NCBI RefSeq assembly: GCF_009834765.1
Contig: NZ_WVHP01000022.1
Location: 1-64,000 of the forward strand
Direction of reading: 5' to 3'
Length of the DNA: 64,000 nucleotides
Source of the DNA: Saccharibacter sp. EH611
GTDB lineage: Bacteria > Pseudomonadota > Alphaproteobacteria > Acetobacterales > Acetobacteraceae
Made by a program: the position numbers and the translations under genes. The notes below the pieces were generated by a model, which worked only from the letters and a program-made list of their open reading frames with translations, searched no databases and was not told the DNA's origin. Below, one piece after another: positions 56,868-64,000 of the stretch (position 1 is its first letter; each line of letters begins with the position of its first letter).

Positions 56868-58412
56868 ATGAATGAGACAATGACACGGTTTTCTGCCAAT
56901 AAAGTCGTTGATACCGTTATCGTCGGTACGGGCGCAGGTGGCGCGCCATTAATGGCCGAACTTGCCCGGCAAGGACGCACGGTTGTGGCTTTAGAAGCTG
57001 GGCCTAAATTTGACCCAAACCGCTATACACCTGATGAAATGGGTGCTCAGGAGCTCTATTGGCGGCATGAGCGCCTCTCTGGCGGTACAACACCCCAAGC
57101 CTTTGGCGGCAATAATAGTGGCACGGGCGTTGGTGGGTCGCTGCTCCATTATGGTGCTTTTTTGCCGCGAATGGACCCGCGTGATTTTCAGCTTAAAACA
57201 GAGACAGGAGAGGGCGAAGATTGGCCTTTCGGTTATGATGAGCTGCTCCCTTATATTGAGCGGGTTGAGGATTTTATCGGGGTGAGCGGTCCTGCATCTT
57301 ATCCATGGGATGCGCAACGACGTTATGCGTACCCACCACCGGCTGCTAATGGCGCTGCGTTAAAAATGCGCGATGCGTGTGACCAAGTCGGTTTGCGCCA
57401 TGCCGATGGCCCCGTTGCTTTGGTAACCCAAGAACGTGACCAGCCTTATTATGGGCGGCGTGATGCGTGCCAAAATTGCGGAGCGTGCCATCAGGGGTGT
57501 CGTAATAGTTCAAAGTCGGGAGCTGATAATACCTGGCTACCGATGGCTGTTGCTCATGGTGGGGAAATACGCCCGGGCTGTATGGTCACAGGCTTTGAGC
57601 GTGACACTCAAGGGCGAATTACGGCCGTGATTTATCAACGCGCCGGGCGCGAAGAACGCCAAAAATGCCGTTCTGTTGTGCTCTCCGCTGGTGCTGTGGA
57701 GACAGCGCGTCTACTGCTTCATACGGGGCTTGCCAATAGCTCCGGCTTGGTGGGCCGCAATTATATGACTCATCTCTCGACCCAAGTATGGGGTGTGTTT
57801 GATGACGAAATGCGGCCTAATAAGGGGTATCCATCCCTGACCATCACGGAGGATATGATCCGTCCTAAAGGGGCTGATTTTGCGGGCGGTTATCTTTTGC
57901 AGTCTCTGGGTATGATGCCCGTTACGTGGACGGCTGGGCTTGCACGCGGCAGTAACCGACGTGGTGAAGCATTAGCGCGAACACTGGCCCAATATAACCA
58001 TAGTGCCGGGATTGGGATGCATGGCGAAACGCTCCCGCGTGATGAAAACCGCGTGACGTTATCAGAGGAACGGGACGGTTTCGGTCTGCCTAAACCGCGC
58101 ATTGATTACAGCTATGGCCCCAATGAAGAGGCTATGCATCGTCATGCAACCGAGGTGATGACAGCTCTATGGCGCTCTGTTGATGCAAAAGATATTCGTG
58201 TTTTCAGCCGCGCTGCTCATATGATTGGCACATGCCGTATGGGCAAAGATAGCGCGAAAGCCGTGGTGACGCCGTATGGGCAAAGCTTTGACATTGAGAA
58301 TCTGTGGATTAGTGACCACTCAACCTTCCCCAGTGCAGGGGCGGCAAACCCAGCCTTAACGATCATGGCGCTTTCCCTGAGAACAGCGGAAGCGATGATG
58401 AAAGTCATATAA
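56868..58412 (+). CDS. GMC-family FAD-dependent dehydrogenase with Fe-S-type Cys cluster
   Basis: A 514-residue GMC oxidoreductase. FAD site VIVGTGAGGAPLMAELARQG near residue 15; catalytic His451 (in HMIGTCRMG) and Asn494 (in NPALT). Cys201, Cys204, Cys207 and Cys211 form the pattern that holds a 3Fe-4S cluster in the large subunits of fructose and glucose dehydrogenases. Substrate unknown: sugar, polyol or sugar acid. No signal peptide is seen. No cytochrome c subunit follows; rho does. GGAAG precedes the ATG. The partner small subunit is the gene at 55935. Confidence 0.9.
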   Translation: MNETMTRFSANKVVDTVIVGTGAGGAPLMAELARQGRTVVALEAGPKFDPNRYTPDEMGAQELYWRHERLSGGTTPQAFGGNNSGTGVGGSLLHYGAFLPRMDPRDFQLKTETGEGEDWPFGYDELLPYIERVEDFIGVSGPASYPWDAQRRYAYPPPAANGAALKMRDACDQVGLRHADGPVALVTQERDQPYYGRRDACQNCGACHQGCRNSSKSGADNTWLPMAVAHGGEIRPGCMVTGFERDTQGRITAVIYQRAGREERQKCRSVVLSAGAVETARLLLHTGLANSSGLVGRNYMTHLSTQVWGVFDDEMRPNKGYPSLTITEDMIRPKGADFAGGYLLQSLGMMPVTWTAGLARGSNRRGEALARTLAQYNHSAGIGMHGETLPRDENRVTLSEERDGFGLPKPRIDYSYGPNEEAMHRHATEVMTALWRSVDAKDIRVFSRAAHMIGTCRMGKDSAKAVVTPYGQSFDIENLWISDHSTFPSAGAANPALTIMALSLRTAEAMMKVI

Positions 58413-58475
58413 TAAGGAAGAGCGTCTTGACAGAGCGGAGGGTCCTTCTCTAAGGAATAGAGCGATCTTTACAGG

Positions 58476-58493
58476 GCAGGTTTTCCTGCTTTT
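58476..58493 (+). terminator. possible terminator of the GMC gene, in the rho leader
   Basis: A hairpin GCAGG-TTTT-CCTGC followed by TTTT, with outer arms GCGATC and GATCGT adding stability. The 269-base leader before rho otherwise shows a TTGACA at 58427-58432 but no good -10. Confidence 0.6.
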
Positions 58494-58681
58494 GATCGTT
58501 CCCTCCGCATCGGATACACCATTTTTCGTCCCGTCCTTGTTACGGGAAATGTTCTGATAGCCTGTTTGTTCAGCTTATCGTTCTTGCTCGGCTCCCTTGG
58601 TGGAGCTTCCATGCCGACGGTGTATCTTCTCTTTCTGTCAGATATTGTCCTTTTAAGGGGCACATCAAGGCGCATATTTTC

Positions 58682-59983
58682 ATGCATCTCGCCGAATTGA
58701 AGAAGAAAACTCCTGCCGATCTGCTCGACTATGCTGAAGAGTTGGATATTGAGAATGCTTCGTCCATGCGTAAGCAGGACATCATGTTTGCCATTCTCAA
58801 AACCTTGGCAGAGCGTGACCAAAGTGTTTACGGGGAAGGAACTCTTGAGATCCTTCCTGATGGATTTGGTTTCCTTCGTAGCCCAGAGGCGAACTTCCTC
58901 CCTGGGCCAGATGATATTTATATTTCACCCAACCAAGTCCGCCGTTTTGGTCTTCGTCCAGGGGATACGGTTGAAGGGGAAATCCGCGCTCCGCGTGACG
59001 GAGAGCGTTACTTTTCGCTGTTAAAAGTCAATACGATCAACTTTGAAGCGCCGGAAACTGTCCGATCACGCATTAATTTTGATAACCTAACGCCTTTGTT
59101 TCCAGAACGTCGTTTGCGGATGGAAACGGAACCAAAGGAAGACGAGAAAACAGCGAAGACGACCAAAAGTAAAGGCCGCCGTGACCAGCGCGATCATACC
59201 TCGCGTGTTATTGATCTGGTTGCCCCTATCGGGATGGGCCAGCGTGCTTTGATCGTCGCTCCTCCGCGGACGGGTAAAACCGTGATGTTGCAGAGCATTG
59301 CGGCGTCTATTACCGCGAACCATCCTGACGTTTTCCTGATCGTTCTTCTCATTGATGAACGTCCTGAAGAAGTGACTGACATGGCGCGCTCTGTGCGCGG
59401 TGAAGTCGTGGCGTCCACCTTTGATGAGCCGGCGAACCGCCACGTTCAGGTGACGGAAATGGTGTTGGAAAAAGCGAAACGTCTCGTTGAGCATAAACGG
59501 GATGTGGTCATCTTGCTTGATTCCATCACTCGCTTAGCGCGTGCCTATAATACGGTTGTTCCGTCTTCTGGTAAGGTGCTGACCGGTGGTGTGGATGCCA
59601 ATGCGCTGCAACGTCCAAAGCGTTTCTTCGGTGCGGCTCGTAACATTGAAGAAGGTGGCTCGCTCACGATTATTGCGACGGCGTTGATCGACACGGGCTC
59701 TCGCATGGATGAAGTGATCTTTGAAGAGTTCAAAGGCACAGGGAACTCTGAGCTCATCCTTGATCGTAAGCTTTCCGATAAACGCACCTTCCCTGCGATT
59801 GACATCACGAAGTCTGGTACGCGGAAAGAAGAATTGTTGGTGGATCGTGCTGCCTTGTCGAAAATGTGGGTGCTTCGTCGTATCTTGGCCCCGATGGGCA
59901 CCATGGATGCGATGGACTTCCTCCTCGACAAACTTCGCTACAGCAAGTCTAATCAAGACTTCTTTGATGCGATGAATAACTAA
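58682..59983 (+). CDS. rho: transcription termination factor Rho
   Basis: A 433-residue hexameric RNA helicase. The N-terminal RNA-binding domain includes [20 protein letters not shown]; the P-loop is APPRTGKT near residue 195, and the Walker B is [13 protein letters not shown]. The R-loop and Q-loop regions follow, and length is normal, with no inserts. A long leader suggests attenuation control as in other Rho genes. It ends at a G+C-rich terminator shared with ogt. Confidence 0.97.
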   Translation: MHLAELKKKTPADLLDYAEELDIENASSMRKQDIMFAILKTLAERDQSVYGEGTLEILPDGFGFLRSPEANFLPGPDDIYISPNQVRRFGLRPGDTVEGEIRAPRDGERYFSLLKVNTINFEAPETVRSRINFDNLTPLFPERRLRMETEPKEDEKTAKTTKSKGRRDQRDHTSRVIDLVAPIGMGQRALIVAPPRTGKTVMLQSIAASITANHPDVFLIVLLIDERPEEVTDMARSVRGEVVASTFDEPANRHVQVTEMVLEKAKRLVEHKRDVVILLDSITRLARAYNTVVPSSGKVLTGGVDANALQRPKRFFGAARNIEEGGSLTIIATALIDTGSRMDEVIFEEFKGTGNSELILDRKLSDKRTFPAIDITKSGTRKEELLVDRAALSKMWVLRRILAPMGTMDAMDFLLDKLRYSKSNQDFFDAMNN

Positions 59984-59988
59984 TCATG

Positions 59989-60011
59989 AAGGGGCCTCAG
60001 GGCCCCTTTTT
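59989..60011. terminator. bidirectional terminator between rho and ogt
   Basis: Arms AAGGGGCC and GGCCCCTT with a short loop and a T run, between convergent genes. Confidence 0.85.
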
Positions 60012-60031
60012 GGTGAGATGTGATTGAAGCG

Positions 60032-60478
60032 TTAAAATCCGCTTTCAAGGTCGAGTAAACGGACTTTGTCTTCAGCGCCGCCAAAGGCGGAATACTCACC
60101 AGGCCCACGGGCACTGACAACTCGATGACATGGGATAAGCAGCGGGATCATATTTGCGCCCAAGGCTGTCCCGACGGATTGGGCACTTCCACCGACAGCG
60201 TGCGCGATATCGCCATAGCGTCGTGTCTGTCCAAAAGGAATGTGACGCACCTCTTCCCAGACGCGTTTCTGATAATTCGTTCCATAAGGGCGTACTGGAA
60301 GGGATGAGAGATCAACGCTGACACCGTCGAAATAATCCTGCAACAAGGTGCGTGCTTTGACCAAAAGCGGGGTTTCGGTTTGGTCACGGCCCCATCCTTC
60401 ATCCAGAGAGACAATGTGGCCATCGTCTTCACTGAGCGTGATGGTACCAAGAGGGGTGTGAAAAGAAAGCTGAGCCAT
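60032..60478 (-). CDS. ogt: methylated-DNA--protein-cysteine methyltransferase
   Basis: A 148-residue repair protein that takes the methyl group from O6-methylguanine onto its own Cys (LIPCHRVV, near residue 117). The helix-turn-helix [20 protein letters not shown] and the [10 protein letters not shown] end are typical. Length fits the short Ogt/MGMT form without the Ada regulatory domain. It is the only minus-strand gene right of 56 kb, and diverges from mnmE. Confidence 0.94.
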   Translation of the reverse strand: MAQLSFHTPLGTITLSEDDGHIVSLDEGWGRDQTETPLLVKARTLLQDYFDGVSVDLSSLPVRPYGTNYQKRVWEEVRHIPFGQTRRYGDIAHAVGGSAQSVGTALGANMIPLLIPCHRVVSARGPGEYSAFGGAEDKVRLLDLESGF

Positions 60479-60554
60479 AGCGTTAAGCTGCCTTTTTGAG
60501 CTGAGAACGTCAATAAAGCTGATTTTCCTTCAAGAGTGCTGTATGGAAGCACCC

Positions 60555-61850
60555 ATGACTGCCTCCATGTCCTCACAAACCCCCACTATTTTTGCACTCG
60601 CGACCGGGCTTGGCCGTGCGGCGATTGCCGTTATGCGGCTCAGTGGGCCTCAAAGTGCGTTCATTCTCGAGAGCCTTGCAGGCTCGTTACCCTCTCCACG
60701 TTATGCAAGTTTACGCTCTTTGCGTCATGATGGAGAGGTGTTGGATCACGCTTTGATCCTTTGGCTCCCAGGCCCACGGTCCTATACGGGAGAAGATAGC
60801 GCGGAGCTGCATCTTCATGCCGGCCCAGCGATTATTGAATCGGTCGCACAAGCCCTTGTTTCTCTTGGTGCACGGCCTGCCGAGCCGGGTGAGTTTACGC
60901 GCCGCGCTGTTCAAGCAGGGCGGCTAGACTTGCTTCAGGCAGAAGCGATTGCCGACCTTGTGGATGCGGAAACACAAGCCCAGCGAAAGCAAGCGCTTGC
61001 CCAAGCTGATGGTGTCCTCAGTGCGTTGTATCAGGGATGGGGCCAGCGTTTACGGCAGGGGCTTGCGCAGCAAGAGGCCTTGATTGACTTCCCCGATGAG
61101 GAGCTGCCAGCTGAGGTGGAAGAAGCGCTGCTTGGGGAGTGTCGGGCGTTAGGCCACGAGATGAGCGAGCATTTAAAGGATGAACGTGGGGAGATTACGC
61201 GTGAAGGCCTGACGATTGTCATCGCAGGGGCACCTAATGTTGGGAAGTCGAGCTTGTTGAATGCGCTGTGCGGGCATGATGCGGCGATCGTCACGCAAAA
61301 AGCCGGGACGACGCGTGATGCGATCAGTGTGGACTGGATGTTAGATGGTATTAAGCTGCGCTTGATTGATACCGCCGGGCTGCGTGAGACGGATGATGAG
61401 ATTGAGGCGGAAGGGATCCGTCGTGCCATGCGTCATGTAGAAAAGGCGGATCGGGTGTTGCATCTTGTTGGCCCTGGTGATGACGCTGAGACACTGGCGC
61501 CTGATGCGATCCGTGTCCGCACAAAGATTGACATTGCGCCGGCGTTAGAGGGAGAGATTGGCATTCATACGCAAAGCCCAGAGGGGATTGTGCCGCTGCG
61601 GGCGGTCCTCAGTGATGTGGTGAAGACGTTGATGAGCCAACGTGCGGCCCCTCCTCTAACGCGGGCCCGTCATCGTGCAGGGCTGGAGGAAGCGCGCGAT
61701 CATTTAGAGCGTGCGATGAGCGCCCCATGGCCGGAAATTCGTGGGGAAGAGCTGCGCTTAGCCATGCGCGCTTTGGGGCGTTTAACCGGGCATGTGGATG
61801 TTGAAGCCTTGCTCGACACGATTTTTGGCCAGTTTTGTATCGGGAAATAA
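60555..61850 (+). CDS. mnmE: tRNA uridine-5-carboxymethylaminomethyl modification GTPase
   Basis: A 431-residue GTPase that, with MnmG, modifies wobble U34 of several tRNAs. N-terminal folate-binding domain ([20 protein letters not shown]), then G domain with [14 protein letters not shown] and [16 protein letters not shown], and the C-terminal CIGK whose Cys is needed for activity. I prefer the ATG at 60555 (GGAAG upstream) over 60543. It ends 6 bases before mnmG. Confidence 0.95.
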   Translation: MTASMSSQTPTIFALATGLGRAAIAVMRLSGPQSAFILESLAGSLPSPRYASLRSLRHDGEVLDHALILWLPGPRSYTGEDSAELHLHAGPAIIESVAQALVSLGARPAEPGEFTRRAVQAGRLDLLQAEAIADLVDAETQAQRKQALAQADGVLSALYQGWGQRLRQGLAQQEALIDFPDEELPAEVEEALLGECRALGHEMSEHLKDERGEITREGLTIVIAGAPNVGKSSLLNALCGHDAAIVTQKAGTTRDAISVDWMLDGIKLRLIDTAGLRETDDEIEAEGIRRAMRHVEKADRVLHLVGPGDDAETLAPDAIRVRTKIDIAPALEGEIGIHTQSPEGIVPLRAVLSDVVKTLMSQRAAPPLTRARHRAGLEEARDHLERAMSAPWPEIRGEELRLAMRALGRLTGHVDVEALLDTIFGQFCIGK

Positions 61851-61856
61851 GAGATC

Positions 61857-63716
61857 ATGACCCCAGATTATGATGTGATCGTCATCGGTGGTGGCCATGC
61901 GGGCACCGAGGCCGCGGCGGCGTCCGCTCGTACGGGGGCGGCGACGTTATTACTGACACAGAACCCCGACACCATTGGGGCTATGTCGTGCAATCCTGCT
62001 ATTGGTGGGATCGGCAAAGGTCACCTTGTGCGTGAGATTGATGCCCTTGATGGGATTATGGGCAAAGCGGCTGATCGGGCTGGTATTCATTTTAAGCTGC
62101 TTAATCGCTCCAAAGGGCCTGCTGTTCATGGCCCGCGTGCGCAAGCGGATCGCTCTCTCTATCGTGCAGCGGTGCAGGAGCTGTTGCGCGCGACACCCAA
62201 TCTTGTGATTGAGGCGGGGGCTGTGGGGGATCTGATCGTTGACGATCAGCGCGTGAGCGGTGTGGTGTGTGAAGATGGCCGTCGCTATCATGCGGGCGCT
62301 GTGGTGATTACCAGTGGGACGTTCCTGCGCGGGGTGATCCATACCGGTGATGTCAAAGAAAAAGCGGGGCGTATTGGGGAAGCCCCCGCCACGCAGCTTG
62401 GGGAGCGACTTGAGGCGCTTGGCCTTGCTATGGGGCGGTTAAAAACAGGCACCCCTCCTCGTCTTGCGCGCGATAGCATTGATTGGGAGAGCTTGCCTGC
62501 TGATGTGGGGGATGAGGAGCCAGAGGCTTTTAGTGCGCTCACGTCTGAGCTGCCTCATCGTCAGCTGACCTGTCGAATTACCCACACAACGGCAGAGACC
62601 CATCAGATTATTCGTGACAATTTGCATCTCTCCGCCATGTACGGGGGAGAAATTGTTGGGCGTGGGCCGCGCTATTGCCCATCTATTGAAGATAAAATCA
62701 TTCGTTTTGCAGGGCGTGATAGCCATCAGGTTTTTCTGGAGCCGGAGGGACTGCCTGAAAATCCCGGCGGTGACTTGGTGTATCCGAACGGAATCAGCAC
62801 GTCCCTGCCCGCTTCCGTTCAAGAGAAAATGATTGCCAGCATGCCGGGGTTGGAAAATGCCCGGATCGTGACACCGGGCTATGCGGTTGAATATGACTAT
62901 GTCGATCCACGCGAGTTGCGTCCTTCTCTTGAGCTGAGAAAATTGCCGGGGCTGTATCTGGCTGGGCAAATCAACGGCACGACAGGCTATGAAGAAGCTG
63001 GGGCGCAAGGCTTGCTGGCTGGCGTCAATGCGGCGCGTGCTGTGGCGGGCAAAGAACCGCTGACGTTAGGTCGCCATGAGTCTTACTTGGGTGTGTTGGT
63101 TGATGATCTGACCTTGCATGGCATTAGCGAGCCGTACCGCATGTTTACCTCGCGGGCAGAATATCGTCTTCTTCTTCGAGCCGATAATGCGGATTTGCGT
63201 TTAACGCCTAAGGGAATTGAAGCGGGCTGTGTTAGTGATAAACGACGTCAGATTTTTGAAGAAACGGTGCGCCAGATTGATGTGGCGATAGAACGCGCGT
63301 CGGAGAAAATCTTTCTTCCACAGGATCTCAAAAAACAGGGGATCGAGGTGTCTCAAGATGGACGGCGGCGGAGCTTGCTTGATGTTCTTGCGACCCAAGC
63401 GCAGGACGAACAGGTGAAGGCCCTCGCCCCTTGGTATGCGCAGCTTCCTGAGCGTGTCCGCCGTCATGTGCAGACAGAAGCACGGTATGGGGGGTATCTC
63501 CGCCGGCAAGAGCGCGATATTGCTCAGCTACAAAGTGAAACGGGGCTGCAACTTCCCGATGATCTGGACTACAGTGCGATTGGTGGGTTAAGCCGTGAAA
63601 TGCAAGAGCGCCTTTCAGAAGCACGCCCACCTAACTTTGCAGCAGCGCAGCGTGTGCGTGGCCTAACGCCGGCTGCGTTGGTTGCTCTGCTTGCGCATGT
63701 CAGGAGTCGATCATGA
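61857..63716 (+). CDS. mnmG: tRNA uridine-5-carboxymethylaminomethyl modification enzyme, FAD subunit
   Basis: A 619-residue FAD protein, partner of MnmE. FAD site [19 protein letters not shown], the [20 protein letters not shown] block, and the [21 protein letters not shown] region are complete, as is the C-terminal MnmE-binding domain. Its stop overlaps the rsmG start by four bases (ATGA). mnmE-mnmG-rsmG-parA-parB is a standard origin-side order in alphaproteobacteria. Confidence 0.97.
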   Translation: MTPDYDVIVIGGGHAGTEAAAASARTGAATLLLTQNPDTIGAMSCNPAIGGIGKGHLVREIDALDGIMGKAADRAGIHFKLLNRSKGPAVHGPRAQADRSLYRAAVQELLRATPNLVIEAGAVGDLIVDDQRVSGVVCEDGRRYHAGAVVITSGTFLRGVIHTGDVKEKAGRIGEAPATQLGERLEALGLAMGRLKTGTPPRLARDSIDWESLPADVGDEEPEAFSALTSELPHRQLTCRITHTTAETHQIIRDNLHLSAMYGGEIVGRGPRYCPSIEDKIIRFAGRDSHQVFLEPEGLPENPGGDLVYPNGISTSLPASVQEKMIASMPGLENARIVTPGYAVEYDYVDPRELRPSLELRKLPGLYLAGQINGTTGYEEAGAQGLLAGVNAARAVAGKEPLTLGRHESYLGVLVDDLTLHGISEPYRMFTSRAEYRLLLRADNADLRLTPKGIEAGCVSDKRRQIFEETVRQIDVAIERASEKIFLPQDLKKQGIEVSQDGRRRSLLDVLATQAQDEQVKALAPWYAQLPERVRRHVQTEARYGGYLRRQERDIAQLQSETGLQLPDDLDYSAIGGLSREMQERLSEARPPNFAAAQRVRGLTPAALVALLAHVRSRS

Positions 63717-64000
63717 CAGGTGTTTCACGTGAAACGCATGAGAAACTAGAGCGATTTGCCGCCCTGTTAGAGCAATGGAATAGCCGCATTAACCTCATTA
63801 GCCCCCGCGATATGGCCCATCTTTGGTCGCGCCATATTGAGGATAGTGTGCAGCTGACGGCGCATATTCCTGCGGGGGCACGCATGATTGACCTAGGCTC
63901 AGGGGGTGGTTTTCCCGGTCTTATTCTTGCGATGGCGACGGGCAATCCGGTGACATTGATCGAATCCGACCAACGTAAATGTGCTTTTCTGCGTGAAGCA
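63713..64000 (+). CDS. rsmG: 16S rRNA (guanine-527-N7) methyltransferase, partial
   Basis: The first 96 residues of RsmG (GidB), cut by the window edge. It opens [20 protein letters not shown]; the SAM-binding motif [15 protein letters not shown] follows. It methylates G527 of 16S rRNA. CAGGAG lies before the ATG, which overlaps the mnmG stop. The first codons contain a parS site, as in many bacteria (Val-Ser-Arg-Glu-Thr). Confidence 0.95.
   Translation, partial: MTGVSRETHEKLERFAALLEQWNSRINLISPRDMAHLWSRHIEDSVQLTAHIPAGARMIDLGSGGGFPGLILAMATGNPVTLIESDQRKCAFLREA
63721..63736. other. parS centromere site inside rsmG
   Basis: TGTTTCACGTGAAACG matches the 16-base parS consensus at 15 positions (last base G for A). 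ParB-parS complexes position and segregate the origin. parA and parB would be expected just beyond the right edge. Confidence 0.88.

Noticed and set aside
56603-56875. Open frame across the GTAC-rich region
   Set aside because: Odd composition driven by the repeats, no family, and it runs into the GMC start; better explained as non-coding origin-like DNA.

Overview
This window is chromosomal DNA of an alphaproteobacterium, almost certainly an acetic acid bacterium (Acetobacteraceae). The 16S fragment at the left end has the family's sequence pattern. The gene set also fits: ubiK-proC-COQ9, DUF2155 with mlaD, an ATP synthase operon split in the alphaproteobacterial way, a GMC dehydrogenase with a gluconate-dehydrogenase-type small subunit, and the block rho-ogt-mnmE-mnmG-rsmG. 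By eye G+C is a little above half. I cannot name the genus.

Layout. 1-0.36 kb is the 5' end of a 16S rRNA gene reading left, with its leader and a likely promoter. 0.77-10.9 kb is mostly minus-strand housekeeping: DUF192, an MBL hydrolase, rlmH-rsfS-nadD-proA-ychF-pth-rplY, and hldD-lgt-pgeF. 11.0-12.8 kb reads right (ubiK, proC, a COQ9 protein), then tRNA-Gln. 13.1-18.5 kb reads left: a calcium-repeat-like exoprotein, nadE, dsbB, DUF2155, a small unknown gene and mlaD. 18.8-25.5 kb reads right: a TSCPD protein related to ribonucleotide reductase, the F0 operon atpI-B-E-F'-F, and two lipid-linked sugar transferases. 25.5-31.5 kb holds tRNA-Ala, yggT, a cupin, an AT-rich gap, an outer-membrane protein, tldD and glnA. 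31.9-44.5 kb is metabolic and reads left: ROK sugar kinase, gcvTHP behind a tandem glycine riboswitch, panB, speD-speE, ilvB and ilvC without a small subunit between them, and miaA. 44.5-54.6 kb holds serB, dciA/DUF721, mutY, an unknown gene, an OprO/P-type porin, catalase, zntB, ahcY and DUF3597. 54.7-64 kb holds sucB, the dehydrogenase pair, rho, ogt, mnmE, mnmG and the start of rsmG.

The most interesting signal is the roughly 330-base gap at 56538-56867. It has an AT-rich stretch, five DnaA-box-like nonamers (three fit TTRTNCACA exactly, two have one mismatch), and twelve GTAC tetramers in about 216 bases. Two parS palindromes lie in the same window, inside proC and at the start of rsmG. 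Genes to the left, including the rRNA gene, read mostly left; genes to the right read mostly right. Together these make the gap a good candidate for the chromosomal replication origin. Other points worth a look are a SucB protein with no E3-binding domain (a layout otherwise known from mitochondrial E2o), a stand-alone remnant of B12-dependent ribonucleotide reductase, a Fe-S-type GMC dehydrogenase with no visible export signal or cytochrome partner, and acetolactate synthase without its regulatory subunit. I saw no CRISPR array, intact insertion sequence or prophage.
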